Notes: generated from the letters alone by a model not told the origin. DNA of 34,370 nucleotides from Polyangiaceae bacterium (GCA_947502375.1 CANMZR010000003.1:1-34370); one strand, 5' to 3'. Positions 16,228 through 26,277 are shown, numbered from the stretch's first letter. Numbers and translations: made by a program.

Positions 16228-17255
16228 GTGGCATTGTCCGAGCTGGGTGCACCCGGCCGTACGGCCGTGTGCAAACGGGGGAGCGAACCCGGGCGGCGCG
16301 CCGAGGACACAGCGCCACCCAGATCGATGGTGACATCGGAAAGTCGCTCCGGATGAAACTCCTGAACGTACTTCTTTCGCAGCCCCTTAAGCATGGCTTC
16401 CATGCGCTCGCCCTGCTGCTGCTTCGCCAACTGCTGACGAATCGCAGGCGCTTCCGATTCCAGAGTCCGCTCGGGTGTGGTCACTGTGCCGCGGCGTGAA
16501 ACGATGACCCAAACGGAGCCATCTTGGACAGGCTCGGTGGCTATGGCACCCTCCAGCAGCTTGTTCGCCGCTGCGAACAACACGGGGTTGACGCGCACGA
16601 GTTTGTCCTGCGTCGTCCCATCGACGGAAACAAAACCGAGGTTGCCTTTTTTCATCGCAGTGGTCTTATCGATGGACCACTTTCGAGCGAGGTCATCCCA
16701 CTTGCCGACGGCATCCGAGTCCCAAGCCTTGTCATCGCGGATCTCTTTCAGAAGCTTGTCCGCGTCTTCGCGAGTGTTGAGGACGATCTGCCAAATTTTG
16801 AGACGCGTCTCCGAAACGTAGCGCGAGCGATTCAACTCGTAAACCCGGCGCACCGCATCGTCACCGACCGCGGCAGAAGCCAACGCTTCGTCACGCAGTT
16901 TGGCTTCCAAAGCATTCACGAGCACGCGGCGCAGGCGCATGCCAACGTCATCGCGTTCGTCGAGCTTGTCTACGCGCGCACCGGTCGCCAAAAGTTCCAA
17001 GTCGATAAGCTGCTCGATGAGCTTATGGCGCTGCTCGTCCACCGTCGGTCCGAGCTCGCGCAAGCGAAACGCAGGGACCCGGGCGATTCGGGCCTCGATA
17101 TCGGCGACGGTGAGCGGAACCCCACCGATGGTAACCACGACGCGCTCGGTGCGAGACTGCCCAAGCGCACTGACTGCAAACGCACTGACTGCAAACCCCA
17201 AGCCGCCAGCGAGCGCCGAACAAATAAGGAGTGTTTTAACTCGCATCGGGCTCAC
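16218..17255 (-). CDS. Periplasmic peptidyl-prolyl cis-trans isomerase, PpiC/SurA-like
   Basis: Signal peptide; 'VVVTIGGVPLTVADIEARIARVP' SurA-N-like; 'KWDDLARKWSIDKTTAMKKGNLGFVSVDGTTQDKLVRVNPVLFAAANKLLEGAIATEPVQDGSVWVIVSRRG' parvulin-like core. Confidence 0.8.
   Translation of the reverse strand: MSPMRVKTLLICSALAGGLGFAVSAFAVSALGQSRTERVVVTIGGVPLTVADIEARIARVPAFRLRELGPTVDEQRHKLIEQLIDLELLATGARVDKLDERDDVGMRLRRVLVNALEAKLRDEALASAAVGDDAVRRVYELNRSRYVSETRLKIWQIVLNTREDADKLLKEIRDDKAWDSDAVGKWDDLARKWSIDKTTAMKKGNLGFVSVDGTTQDKLVRVNPVLFAAANKLLEGAIATEPVQDGSVWVIVSRRGTVTTPERTLESEAPAIRQQLAKQQQGERMEAMLKGLRKKYVQEFHPERLSDVTIDLGGAVSSARRPGSLPRLHTAVRPGAPSSDNATLR
17166..17195. repeat. Perfect 15-bp tandem duplication within the PpiC signal peptide
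   Basis: CGCACTGACTGCAAA x2, giving FAVSA-FAVSA in the signal peptide. Confidence 0.9.
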
Positions 17256-17671
17256 TTGCCGTTCTCCACAGGCGTGGTCGGATCCTTGTGAAGAGCCGCT
17301 GCTGCCGCGTCACGTGCAGCCTGAACGGCTTTGCGTTTGCGCGCCCGAGCAGAGTACCCGTAGCCGACCAAGAGCGAACACGCGAGCGGCGAAAACGCCA
17401 TTGCGCTCGTGGCTCCGGGGTGTCCGAGGAGCCAATTGTAGGTACCTTGAAGGTAGGGGTCGAGGCTCTCCGCGTAAAAGACGCCAACGAAGAATGCGAC
17501 CGCCAGGACCGAAGCGATGGCGTTCAAGATCAGAAAATAACCCCAGCGCATCACGCCACGCTTGTGGGCATCGGCTGGATTGACTTCTGCTGCGGCTAAC
17601 AGCGCGTCGCGCGTCGCAGCGTCATCCGGCGAACCAACAGCGGACAGCGGCGTGAGGGTGAGCTGAGACAT
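17252..17671 (-). CDS. Small membrane protein of unknown function
   Basis: Two hydrophobic segments ('YFLILNAIASVLAVAFFVGVFY', 'SAMAFSPLACSLLVGYGY'); 4-bp overlap with the PpiC gene. Confidence 0.65.
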   Translation of the reverse strand: MSQLTLTPLSAVGSPDDAATRDALLAAAEVNPADAHKRGVMRWGYFLILNAIASVLAVAFFVGVFYAESLDPYLQGTYNWLLGHPGATSAMAFSPLACSLLVGYGYSARARKRKAVQAARDAAAAALHKDPTTPVENGK

Positions 17672-17715
17672 GGTCGCGCGCAGTATAGCGACATTCAGCC
17701 ACTTTGCAGCCGGCG

Positions 17716-19065
17716 TCAGCGTCTCGTAGGCGATAGAGGCGCGCTGACCTCCGCGAGCTGTGCGCGCGCTCCACGATGGGACGCGTCATCGGAGAGCACG
17801 CGCTCGAAATCCTGCCGAGCGGCCGAGTCCTGGCCGAGCCGCCGGCGCACCATCCCGCGGTAGTGACGCGCAACCACGAAGCTAGGATCGATCAGCAAAA
17901 GCTCGTCGAGCTCGAAGAGCAACACCTTGAGATCGGGTCGCGGCAGCAACACGCGACCCCACACCTGAAGAGCCCGAACCAGGAGGTTTTCGCGGTCGCG
18001 CTCGAGCGCAAGTTCACAGAGCGAAAGCGCATGACCTGGCTCCTCCCGAGCGAGATGATAGGCGATTCGGTCGTGAAGTTCCTCCGTCGATAGGCCCGTC
18101 TCCATACCTGGAGCTGCTGCTCCGGGAAGCGGCACCGACGGCGACGAAGGCCGCGGTTCAGGAGCCCCCATGTTCCCGAGCAGCTCCGAATCCGCACGCG
18201 ACCCTCCAGGCTCGGACGGCGCGGCTCGACTGACGGCGATCCGCTTCAGACCGAGCCGGCTGAGCGTCTGCGGAGTTCCCCTCAGCGGCGCCTCGAGCTT
18301 CGGTAGCGAAGCCGCAGAGGATGGCTGCGACGGCGCGGCACCTCGTGCGCCAGCCGCCAGAAAACGGGCCGCCGCGAGCAGGTAGACGACGCGGCGACAG
18401 ACCTGCGGTGAGCCGATTTCAGACGCGAGCAGCGCCTCATAGGTCGGTTGCGCTGCAAGGATATGGGTAACGACCGTAAGCGCCTCACCGTGAAGCCCAA
18501 AACGCTCGATATGCGCGCCACTGCTGAGGACGAGCGGAGCATCATCGAGCAGCGCTATCACCGCATCGACGCGCCGACTTTCAGGACCATGCGCCTCCAG
18601 CCCAACGGCTAGTGCTCGGAGCGGGTCCACCGGCTCACCTTGGGGCAAGCTCAAAAACCGGGTGTCGTTCGGCACAAAGTGCCAGGTGGCCGAGCTCGGC
18701 AACCCGAACAGCCGCACCAGGCGCGAAACAACTTGGATGACGAGCGCGCGCTTGATCACCGCTTCGTCCACGGCACCGGCGGTGACCAAGGCCTCGCCGA
18801 CAGGCACGCCGGAGCTTGCCAGAGCCGCTGTCAGCTCCTCCTCGGTGACGAGCCCGCGCTCGAGCAAAATTTCCCCAAGTCGTGAATAGTCATCCGAAAC
18901 GAGAACGCGCGACGGCACACCGTCAACAAGCTCAAGGACGGTTTCCAAGCTCGTATCGGCCGTAACGACGAGCGCGCCGGTCAAGCGCCGGTCAAGCGAA
19001 CGAATCAGAAGCTGCTCGAATGAGACGCGCCCCAAGGAGACGCTCCCTTCCTCGTGAGTCCGCAC
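17716..19065 (-). CDS. DUF4388-like/TPR protein
   Basis: 'GRVSFEQLLIRSLDRRLTGALVVTADTSLETVLELVDGVPSRVLVSDDYSRLGEILLERGLVTEEEL' resembles DUF4388/PATAN-type domains; C-terminal helical repeats. Start could be GTG 19065 or TTG 19035 (purine-rich SD upstream) rather than the ORF start at 19110. Confidence 0.65.
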   Translation of the reverse strand: MRTHEEGSVSLGRVSFEQLLIRSLDRRLTGALVVTADTSLETVLELVDGVPSRVLVSDDYSRLGEILLERGLVTEEELTAALASSGVPVGEALVTAGAVDEAVIKRALVIQVVSRLVRLFGLPSSATWHFVPNDTRFLSLPQGEPVDPLRALAVGLEAHGPESRRVDAVIALLDDAPLVLSSGAHIERFGLHGEALTVVTHILAAQPTYEALLASEIGSPQVCRRVVYLLAAARFLAAGARGAAPSQPSSAASLPKLEAPLRGTPQTLSRLGLKRIAVSRAAPSEPGGSRADSELLGNMGAPEPRPSSPSVPLPGAAAPGMETGLSTEELHDRIAYHLAREEPGHALSLCELALERDRENLLVRALQVWGRVLLPRPDLKVLLFELDELLLIDPSFVVARHYRGMVRRRLGQDSAARQDFERVLSDDASHRGARAQLAEVSAPLSPTRR

Positions 19066-19170
19066 CGTGCGACGATAACACGAAGCGTTTCCGCTGGTGA
19101 GCACGCTCAAGGATCCATTCGTTGAAGGACTCCCTGGCGGTGTTCGATTCTATTTTTGAGCCGAAAACCT

Positions 19171-20529
19171 ATGTCCCGTGGTCACATTCTCATCGTCGAC
19201 GACGAGGTCAGCATTCTTCAATCGCTTCGAAGAGCGCTCTCGCTCGAGGGCTACAGCGTCGACGTCGCAGGCGGAGTCGCACTCGCTGAAGAAAAGCTGG
19301 ACAAAAACGCCTACGATTTGCTGGTCCTCGACGTGGCTCTTCCCGATGGCGATGGCGTCCACCTGCTCGAGAAGCTCCGCCGGAGCGGCAACGACACGCC
19401 CGTCGTCATGATGAGCGGGCACGCGACCGTGGATGCCGCCGTGCGCGCAACCCGCCTTGGAGCCAGTGACTTTCTCGAAAAGCCGCTCTCAACGGACCGG
19501 TTGTTGCTCGTCGTCGAAAACCTTCTCAGGATGGTGCGCGCCGAAGCCGAAGCAAAAACCCTGCGTGCCGAGACCGGGCGCGGGAGCGAACTCGTAGGGT
19601 CGAGCCCGCACATGGTGGCCCTTCGCGAGCAAATAGCGCGGGCCGCTCGCTCGGGTGCAACGGTCATGGTGCGTGGCGAGCGCGGCACGGGAAAAGAACT
19701 GGTGGCTCGAGCGATTCACCGCGAGTCCAAGCGTTCGGGCGCGCCACTCGAGAAGCTCAACTGCGCCGCTGTGCCCCACGACCTCATCGAGAGCGAGCTC
19801 TTCGGTCACGAGGCGGGGGCCTTTACTGGCGCGACGAAGCAACGCCGTGGAAAGTTCGAGCGGGCCACCGGCGGCACGCTTTTCCTCGACGAGGTCGGCG
19901 ACATGCCACTTGCGATGCAAGCAAAATTGCTGCGCGTTCTTCAAGAGAAAGAAATCGAGCGGGTGGGGGGCAATGAGACGCTCAAGGTCGACGTGCGGGT
20001 GGTCGCGGCCACGAACCGTGATCTCGAAGCGGCTTGCGAGGCCCACACGTTCCGAGCTGACCTCTACGACCGTTTGAACGTCCTGCCGCTGGTGTTGCCA
20101 CCGCTCCGAGCCCGCCGCGAAGACATCCCCGAGCTCGCCCGCGGTTTTTTGAAGCTCGTGTCCGCCGCGAACGATTGCTCCGAGCCCACCCTCACGGCGG
20201 GGGCACTCGACGCGCTCATGGCTTACAGCTACCCGGGCAACGTCCGGGAGCTTCGGAACGTCATCGAGCGGCTCGTCATTCTCGCGCCGGATAAAACGAT
20301 TGACGAAGGCGCCATCCGAACCTGCCTTGGGACAAGCACGGCACCGAGCGCAAAGGGCCTCTATCGGCCAGGGATCCCGCTGCGCGTCCTGCTCGAAGAA
20401 GCCGAGCGAACCATGATCGACGAAGCGCTCCGACATCACGATGGCCAGATGGCCGGCACGGCTCGAGCACTCGACCTCGAGCGGAGCCACCTTTACAAAA
20501 AATGCAGGGCGCTCGGGCTGCGCGACTGA
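19171..20529 (+). CDS. NtrC-family sigma-54-dependent response regulator
   Basis: Receiver 'HILIVDDEVSILQSL..LLVLDVALPDGDGV'; AAA+ 'GERGTGKELVARAIH', 'ELFGHEAGAFTGATKQRRGKFERATGGTLFLDEVGDMP'; C-terminal Fis-type HTH. Confidence 0.95.
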   Translation: MSRGHILIVDDEVSILQSLRRALSLEGYSVDVAGGVALAEEKLDKNAYDLLVLDVALPDGDGVHLLEKLRRSGNDTPVVMMSGHATVDAAVRATRLGASDFLEKPLSTDRLLLVVENLLRMVRAEAEAKTLRAETGRGSELVGSSPHMVALREQIARAARSGATVMVRGERGTGKELVARAIHRESKRSGAPLEKLNCAAVPHDLIESELFGHEAGAFTGATKQRRGKFERATGGTLFLDEVGDMPLAMQAKLLRVLQEKEIERVGGNETLKVDVRVVAATNRDLEAACEAHTFRADLYDRLNVLPLVLPPLRARREDIPELARGFLKLVSAANDCSEPTLTAGALDALMAYSYPGNVRELRNVIERLVILAPDKTIDEGAIRTCLGTSTAPSAKGLYRPGIPLRVLLEEAERTMIDEALRHHDGQMAGTARALDLERSHLYKKCRALGLRD

Positions 20530-20530
20530 T

Positions 20531-23323
20531 TCACTCTTCCTCGACTTCCGAAGAAGCAGCGCGTTTCGTCGCAGGCAGCGCCTTCGAAAACCCATCCGCT
20601 GCGTCTGCGAAGGCCGGTTTGCCGAGCTTTCGATAACCTTCCGCCATCATCGCGTAAATCTTCCGCGCGAGGTCGGGACCGGGACGAGCGTGCAAGGCGC
20701 TATTCAGCTCAAAGATCGCCGTTTTCGAGCGGCCCGTTCGCGCGAGCGCACGAGCATAAAGAAAATGCGTCTCGGGGGTCATCACGTCGACGAACATGGC
20801 CGCTTCACCGACCCCCACGGCCTCTTGCCACTGGCCTCGCTCAACCAACATGGCGAGCAGCTTGCGCCAGACGCGCCTATCGTGCTGATCGAGCTGTGTG
20901 AGCTGCCGCAAGGCAAAGAGCTGCTCGTCCTCATCCTTTCGTTTGCGCGCCAGGTCATGAATGGCTTGGAGAGGCTCCGCTTGCGAAGGATCCAGCTCGT
21001 GAGCCGCAAACAACTCGCGCCGCATGGCGTCCCGGTCTTCCTTCGCCTCGGCGATATCTGCCGCCTTCATTCGAACGGCGTAGCCATCGTGGCCGGCTGC
21101 CAGCAGTCGTTCGACGAGCTTCCCAGCCAGGTCGAGCTTGTGCCGTCCGAGCGCTAGTTTGAGCTGCAAAAACAAGCCATTTGGCTCCTTCGAGTCAAGG
21201 CCAAGTGCCAGCGCCAACGTAGCCTCTGCCTCATCCGCTTGCCCGGCCAGGAGGAGCGCACGCGCCAACACCACGTGTTTGGAAGCGCTACCGGGATTGG
21301 CCACGAGCGACGCCCGCGCCACCTCCACGGAAGGAGCATCGGCTGCGGGCATGAACTGTTTCGTGTAGCGCTGAAGTCTTGCCGCCTGCCACTCCCCATA
21401 CAGCCGATCGAACTCCACGCTCTCGACACCGTACACCTCACGAAACAGCTCCGGCGTCCGCTTGCCGGCCGCCCAGCCTTTCAGCATCTGCGGGAATTTC
21501 TCAAAGCCGAACCGCTCCCCTGCAAAGACCTGGATTTGACTTGCGGCGAAGTAAGCCATCACGACGTCGAGCGGGCTGTCGACGTGAGTGAACGCGCGAT
21601 TGAAGTCAGCGACCGGTGGAACTTTTTTGTCGCGCATCCCAGAGAACAGCGATGGCTCCTCTTCACGCCGCCACTCTGGGCGCGCGAGAATGGTCTCGTA
21701 CTCAGCGAGCCCTTCGGTGAACCAGCGGGGCACATGGCTTTTGCTCTGCTGAATGTGAAACACATGAGAAAGCTCGTGCCAGACGATCATGCCCCAGTTG
21801 AAGCTGCCGGCTCCGGGAGAGAGCGCGGCGAGCGTCTTTCCAAAACAGACGCCTTGAATACCGACGTTGGGCAGGCCGCTCGTACGAACGCTGAAGTGCT
21901 CGGCGTCGGCGTAGAGCTCAACGCCGATCGGTGCGGCCGGCGTGAAGCCGTAGCGCGCCACCATCGAGGACCTCGCCTGCTCGAGCAGCTGCGGAACGTA
22001 ACGCTCGAGCACCGGCTTCTCGTCCTTGTGATACCGAATCCGAAAGTGGCCGCCGTCCACGGACACGTAGTTCTTCGAGACGGTGTTCTGATAAAAATTG
22101 AGCGTGTTGTAGACTCGGACGTTGAAGTCATCCCGCTCAAACGATTGCTGAAGCGCCACCAGCCCTTCGTCGTCGTTCCCATCACGGATGAGATTCAACC
22201 CGAGCGCCGCATACGCCTTCGCATCCTTCGAATCGACGCGCACCGCTTCACGCATCAAGGTCACGATGTCCGAGTACCGGTGCTCCCACTCGGCAAACTC
22301 TCCGACGACGGTAAAAAAGCGCGCAAACGAGGGGTTGAGCGCGAGCACCTTGTGCTTCAGGGCCGCTACTCCGTTTGCATCATCGGCAAGAAAACGCGCT
22401 GCCGCTTGAACCGATAAGAGGTCGAGGTTCAGCGGATCGACGGCCAGACCGGCCTGGACGGAGTGCTCCGCGGCTTCGAGGTCCAGCGTTCGAAGTGCGA
22501 GGCCGGCGCGCACGAAGTAGGCCTCGGCCAGCTTCGGATCGACCGCGAGTGCCGCCGTCACCTCGCTTTCGGCAGCGGCAAAATCCATTGTTTGCTCGAG
22601 CTTCACGTGAGCGGCCATGACGTGCAGGAGCGGGTCGTTCGGTGCGAGCTTCAGGGCCTCGCTGACAGCTTCGGCCGCATGACCCGGGTCGTATTTGTCG
22701 ACAAAAAGCTCAGCGCGCCACCGCAAAAGCTCAACACTCTTCTTGGAGCCAGCGTCCTCGGCGAGGGTGTAGAGCCGGTTCGCATCCTTGGCTTGACGCA
22801 TTAAAAACGCGGCGCGTCCCGCCAACGCGAGGCCTTCGGCGTCCGTGGCCGTGATGCGATCGTCGTTGTAAGCGTCGATCACCTTCATCAGCACGAGCTC
22901 GGCTTCGTCACGACGTCCCGCTCCGATGAGCAACTGGCCTTTCAGGACGTGCGCGCGGTGAGCTTGGTCGTCGGTGTTCAGGGGCTCGAGCTCGCGGATG
23001 GCCGCGTCGTGCTTCCCGGTGCGAGCCAGCGCCTCGGCGGCAATGGGCACGGCCGAACGACCCAGACTTCCAGTTTTTCCGACCGCTCGCGCCAATCGAA
23101 GGGCCTCGTCGTAGTGGCCAGTCACAAGGGCGAGCCGCGCGTCGAGGACGTCGAGCTCGGCGCTAGCTCCCGGTCGTGGCACCTGCGCGAGTTGCCGCTT
23201 GGCTTCGTCGTAACGACTGGCGTCGAGCAACGCGCGCACCTGCGCTTCGGAGCCTTGCCCAAACGCACGTGAAGCGATGAAAAAAAGGACGGTACCGAGG
23301 AACGCGGACGGAATTCGAATCAT
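20531..23323 (-). CDS. TPR-repeat protein with peptidase MA-like metalloprotease domain
   Basis: Signal peptide; helical repeats; 'WGMIVWHELSHVFHIQQSKSHVPRWFTEGLAEYE' HExxH...E gluzincin motif. Confidence 0.85.
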   Translation of the reverse strand: MIRIPSAFLGTVLFFIASRAFGQGSEAQVRALLDASRYDEAKRQLAQVPRPGASAELDVLDARLALVTGHYDEALRLARAVGKTGSLGRSAVPIAAEALARTGKHDAAIRELEPLNTDDQAHRAHVLKGQLLIGAGRRDEAELVLMKVIDAYNDDRITATDAEGLALAGRAAFLMRQAKDANRLYTLAEDAGSKKSVELLRWRAELFVDKYDPGHAAEAVSEALKLAPNDPLLHVMAAHVKLEQTMDFAAAESEVTAALAVDPKLAEAYFVRAGLALRTLDLEAAEHSVQAGLAVDPLNLDLLSVQAAARFLADDANGVAALKHKVLALNPSFARFFTVVGEFAEWEHRYSDIVTLMREAVRVDSKDAKAYAALGLNLIRDGNDDEGLVALQQSFERDDFNVRVYNTLNFYQNTVSKNYVSVDGGHFRIRYHKDEKPVLERYVPQLLEQARSSMVARYGFTPAAPIGVELYADAEHFSVRTSGLPNVGIQGVCFGKTLAALSPGAGSFNWGMIVWHELSHVFHIQQSKSHVPRWFTEGLAEYETILARPEWRREEEPSLFSGMRDKKVPPVADFNRAFTHVDSPLDVVMAYFAASQIQVFAGERFGFEKFPQMLKGWAAGKRTPELFREVYGVESVEFDRLYGEWQAARLQRYTKQFMPAADAPSVEVARASLVANPGSASKHVVLARALLLAGQADEAEATLALALGLDSKEPNGLFLQLKLALGRHKLDLAGKLVERLLAAGHDGYAVRMKAADIAEAKEDRDAMRRELFAAHELDPSQAEPLQAIHDLARKRKDEDEQLFALRQLTQLDQHDRRVWRKLLAMLVERGQWQEAVGVGEAAMFVDVMTPETHFLYARALARTGRSKTAIFELNSALHARPGPDLARKIYAMMAEGYRKLGKPAFADAADGFSKALPATKRAASSEVEEE

Positions 23324-24222
23324 GGAGCGGCGCTGTCGAGAGTACGCCTTGCGACCGCTTCGAGGGCATCGATGAAACGGGGACGCGTATCGAGGGCTGG
23401 CATCCTTCCAAAACCTGTGAAACCGAACTTTTCGGCGAACCCGCGGGCCTCAACGTCGATATCGTAAAGCGTTTCGACGTGCTCGGTCACGAAGCCAATC
23501 GGCGCAATAAGGAGCTGTCGATGCGTCGAGGCAAGTTCGGAAAAAGTCGACTCGAGGTCGGGTCCGAGCCAGGCGTCGCGGCTCCCCATCCCCTGGCTCT
23601 GAAATGCCACACGCATGGAATTGGCCGAAAAACCGGCGCTTACGAGCGCTCGCCCAACGCTGTCCGCCATCGCGCGAAACTCGCTCTCGTAGCCATCACC
23701 AGCGGCGATCACACGGCGCGGCAAGCTGTGAGCGGACAGGACGACCGCGAGCGCTTCTCGCTCGACCGCGAAGTGTGACGCGGCCTCCGTTACGGCCTCG
23801 ACGAACGCCTCGATGAGCCGGGGCTCGTGACCCCACGAAGCTGCCCGCAGGACCCGCATGCCGTGCTCACTCGCAGCGGCTTCGACGCCTGGGTGGTAGA
23901 TGCCTACGGACTGTGGCGCCAGCGGCAGGGAGACCAGTGTCGTGACGCCGAGCGCCGCCAACTCGGGCAAGACGTCCTTGGCGTAAGGGTGCCAGAGCCG
24001 CGCCGCGATGCGGACGGGCATGCCGAGCCGCACCTCGAGCGCACGAGCTTGTGCCTCGGCGATGCGGGTGAGCGGCGAGCCGCCAATGTACTCGAGGCGA
24101 CGCCGCACCTCGTCTACGACCTCGGCCGGCGCCGGCTGCCCATGACGAATGTTGCGGACGAACTCGGGGACGTCATCGACGTTCGAGACCGTCCCGTGGT
24201 AACTGAGTAGAACCCCGATCAT
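23320..24222 (-). CDS. hemH: Ferrochelatase
   Basis: 'LSYHGTVSNVDDVPEFVRNIRHG', 'RLEYIGGSPL', 'VVLSAHSLPRRV', 'AFQSQGMGSRDAWLGPDLESTF', 'GFVTEHVETLYDIDVEA' match the ferrochelatase pattern. Confidence 0.93.
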   Translation of the reverse strand: MIGVLLSYHGTVSNVDDVPEFVRNIRHGQPAPAEVVDEVRRRLEYIGGSPLTRIAEAQARALEVRLGMPVRIAARLWHPYAKDVLPELAALGVTTLVSLPLAPQSVGIYHPGVEAAASEHGMRVLRAASWGHEPRLIEAFVEAVTEAASHFAVEREALAVVLSAHSLPRRVIAAGDGYESEFRAMADSVGRALVSAGFSANSMRVAFQSQGMGSRDAWLGPDLESTFSELASTHRQLLIAPIGFVTEHVETLYDIDVEARGFAEKFGFTGFGRMPALDTRPRFIDALEAVARRTLDSAAP

Positions 24223-24279
24223 GGGGCATGGTCTAGCGCCGCCACGGGAGCGCTGCCACGAAGAGACGCGCCTTTGTGC

Positions 24280-26103
24280 TCAAGCCGCTTGCGCTTTGGA
24301 CCCCGGTCGAGGCGCAGTTTGGGTATCCGGCGTTCGCTTCGCGGTGGAACGGATCGCGGCGACGTCGGTCACCCGAAGTGCGAGCGCGACCAGAATTTCA
24401 GCGGTCATCGCAGCGGTGGGTAGGCGCGGCGAGAGGGTGAAGACGCGCTCATCGGGCTTGCGCCCTAACGTGATTCGAGCACTTCGACTGAGCGCTGCGA
24501 GAGCGAGATCGCAGGCCGAACCCTCGACCACGCGGAGGAGAATTTCAGGCATGGGCACGCGCGCACCCAAGCCGACGGCATAGGTCATCCCGACCTCGAT
24601 CGACGTAAACCCACGCAGGGGCAATCGTGGCACGACCATGAGGCGCAGCTCATCCGCGTCGACGTCGCCCGAGGGAATACGAACCCGCGGGACGAGTCGA
24701 AGCCCGGCCGTCCCGCTGCGTTTACGAAGGTTTTTTACGAGCCTTCGAAAGAATACCGCCGGCTCGACGGCGAGGTCCGGCGGCAGGGTGCCAAGCCGCC
24801 CCGTACCGAACACTGCGAGAACCACCACGACGTCGAGGGCGACCTGGACAGCTTGTTGTGGAGCGCGCGACCAAAGGAGGGTGGCCCCGACGAAAAATGG
24901 CGCCATTGAGAGCAAAAATAGGAGTTTCCCCGAGGTCGTCGCAAGGTCGAGCGGCGCGCCTCGAGGCCGCACGGGCTTCACGAAAGCATCGGCCTCGCTT
25001 ATCGCAAGCCAACGCCCTGGGCCACGGAGGGCCGCGGCCTGATCGAGGCAGGCGACGCCATGGGCCGCCAAGAAAACAGCCATCACAATCGTGAGCGCGC
25101 CGAGAACGGGACGACTGGCGAGCAGCTGTAAATAGATTCCGGCGACCAGGGCACCGGCGGCCATCGGCACGCGCAGCCACTCGGGCCCCGGCACGACCGG
25201 CGGCATGGTGGACTTGGCGGCCGCGGCAAGCCTTCGGACCTGGCGTCCTTTCAGCCCAATCAACAACGCATAGAGGACGAATACGAGAGCCCCAACACCG
25301 CGAAGCGCGCGCCCATGGAGCATCTCGAAAACGGGTTCGAGTGGGGCGGGAAGCGGGTGGAGCAGGTCGGGGGGAAGAGCCAATCCTTCGACGGCCCGTG
25401 CGTCGGCGCGGATCATCCACACGACCGCGGCACCTTCTGGCACGTAAGCACGAACGAGGTCGACCTCATCGCTGGCGCTGGTCCGTCGCACCTCGCTCAA
25501 GAAAGCGACGCCGTCGGCATCTTCCGAAGATTCCACCGCGCGGGGAGCGGTGGGGGCGGGCGGCAGTGAAAATACCACACGCACATTGTCGAGGCCGACG
25601 CCAACGCGTGGACCGTGCCACTCGACGAGCATCATCGCCGCCTCGCGACGAACGAGGCCGCGCCCCTTCAAGTCGGTACGGTAGCGAAAGACGAAGACGT
25701 AAGCCCCGCGGCCCAGGCCCTTTGCATCGTCCACACTGAGGTCGAGATCACGGGCGTCGCTTGGGCTCGCCGGACCATCCGCCTGGAACGGTGCTTCCAC
25801 GAGGGCAAGCTTCAGCGGCACAGCCGAAACCAACGAGTTCCCGAGGGCTTCCGTGGCCGGGACCACGTAAGCATTGGGGAGCGGAACCGCATCCGGGTCG
25901 ACGCTCTTCAAGACGACGCCCCGCTGCCGTTCGTTGCCGTTGAGACGCACTGCGAGACGATGCTCCACCGTCGCGGTACCCGTTGAGTCGAGTTCGATCC
26001 GCACCTCATCGCTGGTGATGCGATTGTCTCGCCACGCGTAAGCGGGCCGCGCAACCGCAAAGCTCGCGAGGGCGCAGAGCCACCAGACAACACGACGAAT
26101 CAT
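24280..26103 (-). CDS. Large membrane protein of unknown function, DUF2207-like topology
   Basis: Signal peptide 'MIRRVVWWLCALASFAVARPAYA'; extracytoplasmic beta-rich N-terminus; several TM segments. ATG at 26103 preferred over 26121. Confidence 0.6.
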   Translation of the reverse strand: MIRRVVWWLCALASFAVARPAYAWRDNRITSDEVRIELDSTGTATVEHRLAVRLNGNERQRGVVLKSVDPDAVPLPNAYVVPATEALGNSLVSAVPLKLALVEAPFQADGPASPSDARDLDLSVDDAKGLGRGAYVFVFRYRTDLKGRGLVRREAAMMLVEWHGPRVGVGLDNVRVVFSLPPAPTAPRAVESSEDADGVAFLSEVRRTSASDEVDLVRAYVPEGAAVVWMIRADARAVEGLALPPDLLHPLPAPLEPVFEMLHGRALRGVGALVFVLYALLIGLKGRQVRRLAAAAKSTMPPVVPGPEWLRVPMAAGALVAGIYLQLLASRPVLGALTIVMAVFLAAHGVACLDQAAALRGPGRWLAISEADAFVKPVRPRGAPLDLATTSGKLLFLLSMAPFFVGATLLWSRAPQQAVQVALDVVVVLAVFGTGRLGTLPPDLAVEPAVFFRRLVKNLRKRSGTAGLRLVPRVRIPSGDVDADELRLMVVPRLPLRGFTSIEVGMTYAVGLGARVPMPEILLRVVEGSACDLALAALSRSARITLGRKPDERVFTLSPRLPTAAMTAEILVALALRVTDVAAIRSTAKRTPDTQTAPRPGSKAQAA

Positions 26104-26252
26104 GACACCCTTGGTTCCCACTTTCCGGCGGTACTGGCCAAGTTAAAACGCTGAAAGGATAGCGATCGGGGCCTAAGGCAACGAGTCCGGTGGAGCGGGT
26201 ATCGAGAGGGTATTGGCCCGCCTTGAATTGTTCACAGTCGCCGGGATCGTGC

Positions 26253-26277
26253 CGAGCCCGCAACGCCGGCGGGCTCG
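26253..26277 (+). promoter_or_regulatory. 9-bp-stem hairpin upstream of the small protein/sigma factor pair
   Basis: CGAGCCCGC-AACGCCG-GCGGGCTCG, 26 nt before the ATG at 26304. Confidence 0.5.

Noticed and set aside
15065-16333. 422-aa plus-strand ORF
   Set aside because: Overlaps rnc (antisense) and the zinc-ribbon gene in another frame; composition is Arg/Ser-rich with no domain signal.
19489-20595. 368-aa minus-strand ORF
   Set aside because: Antisense to the NtrC-type regulator whose motifs are unambiguous.
21239-22417. 392-aa plus-strand ORF
   Set aside because: Antisense to the TPR/peptidase-MA gene; no motif support.
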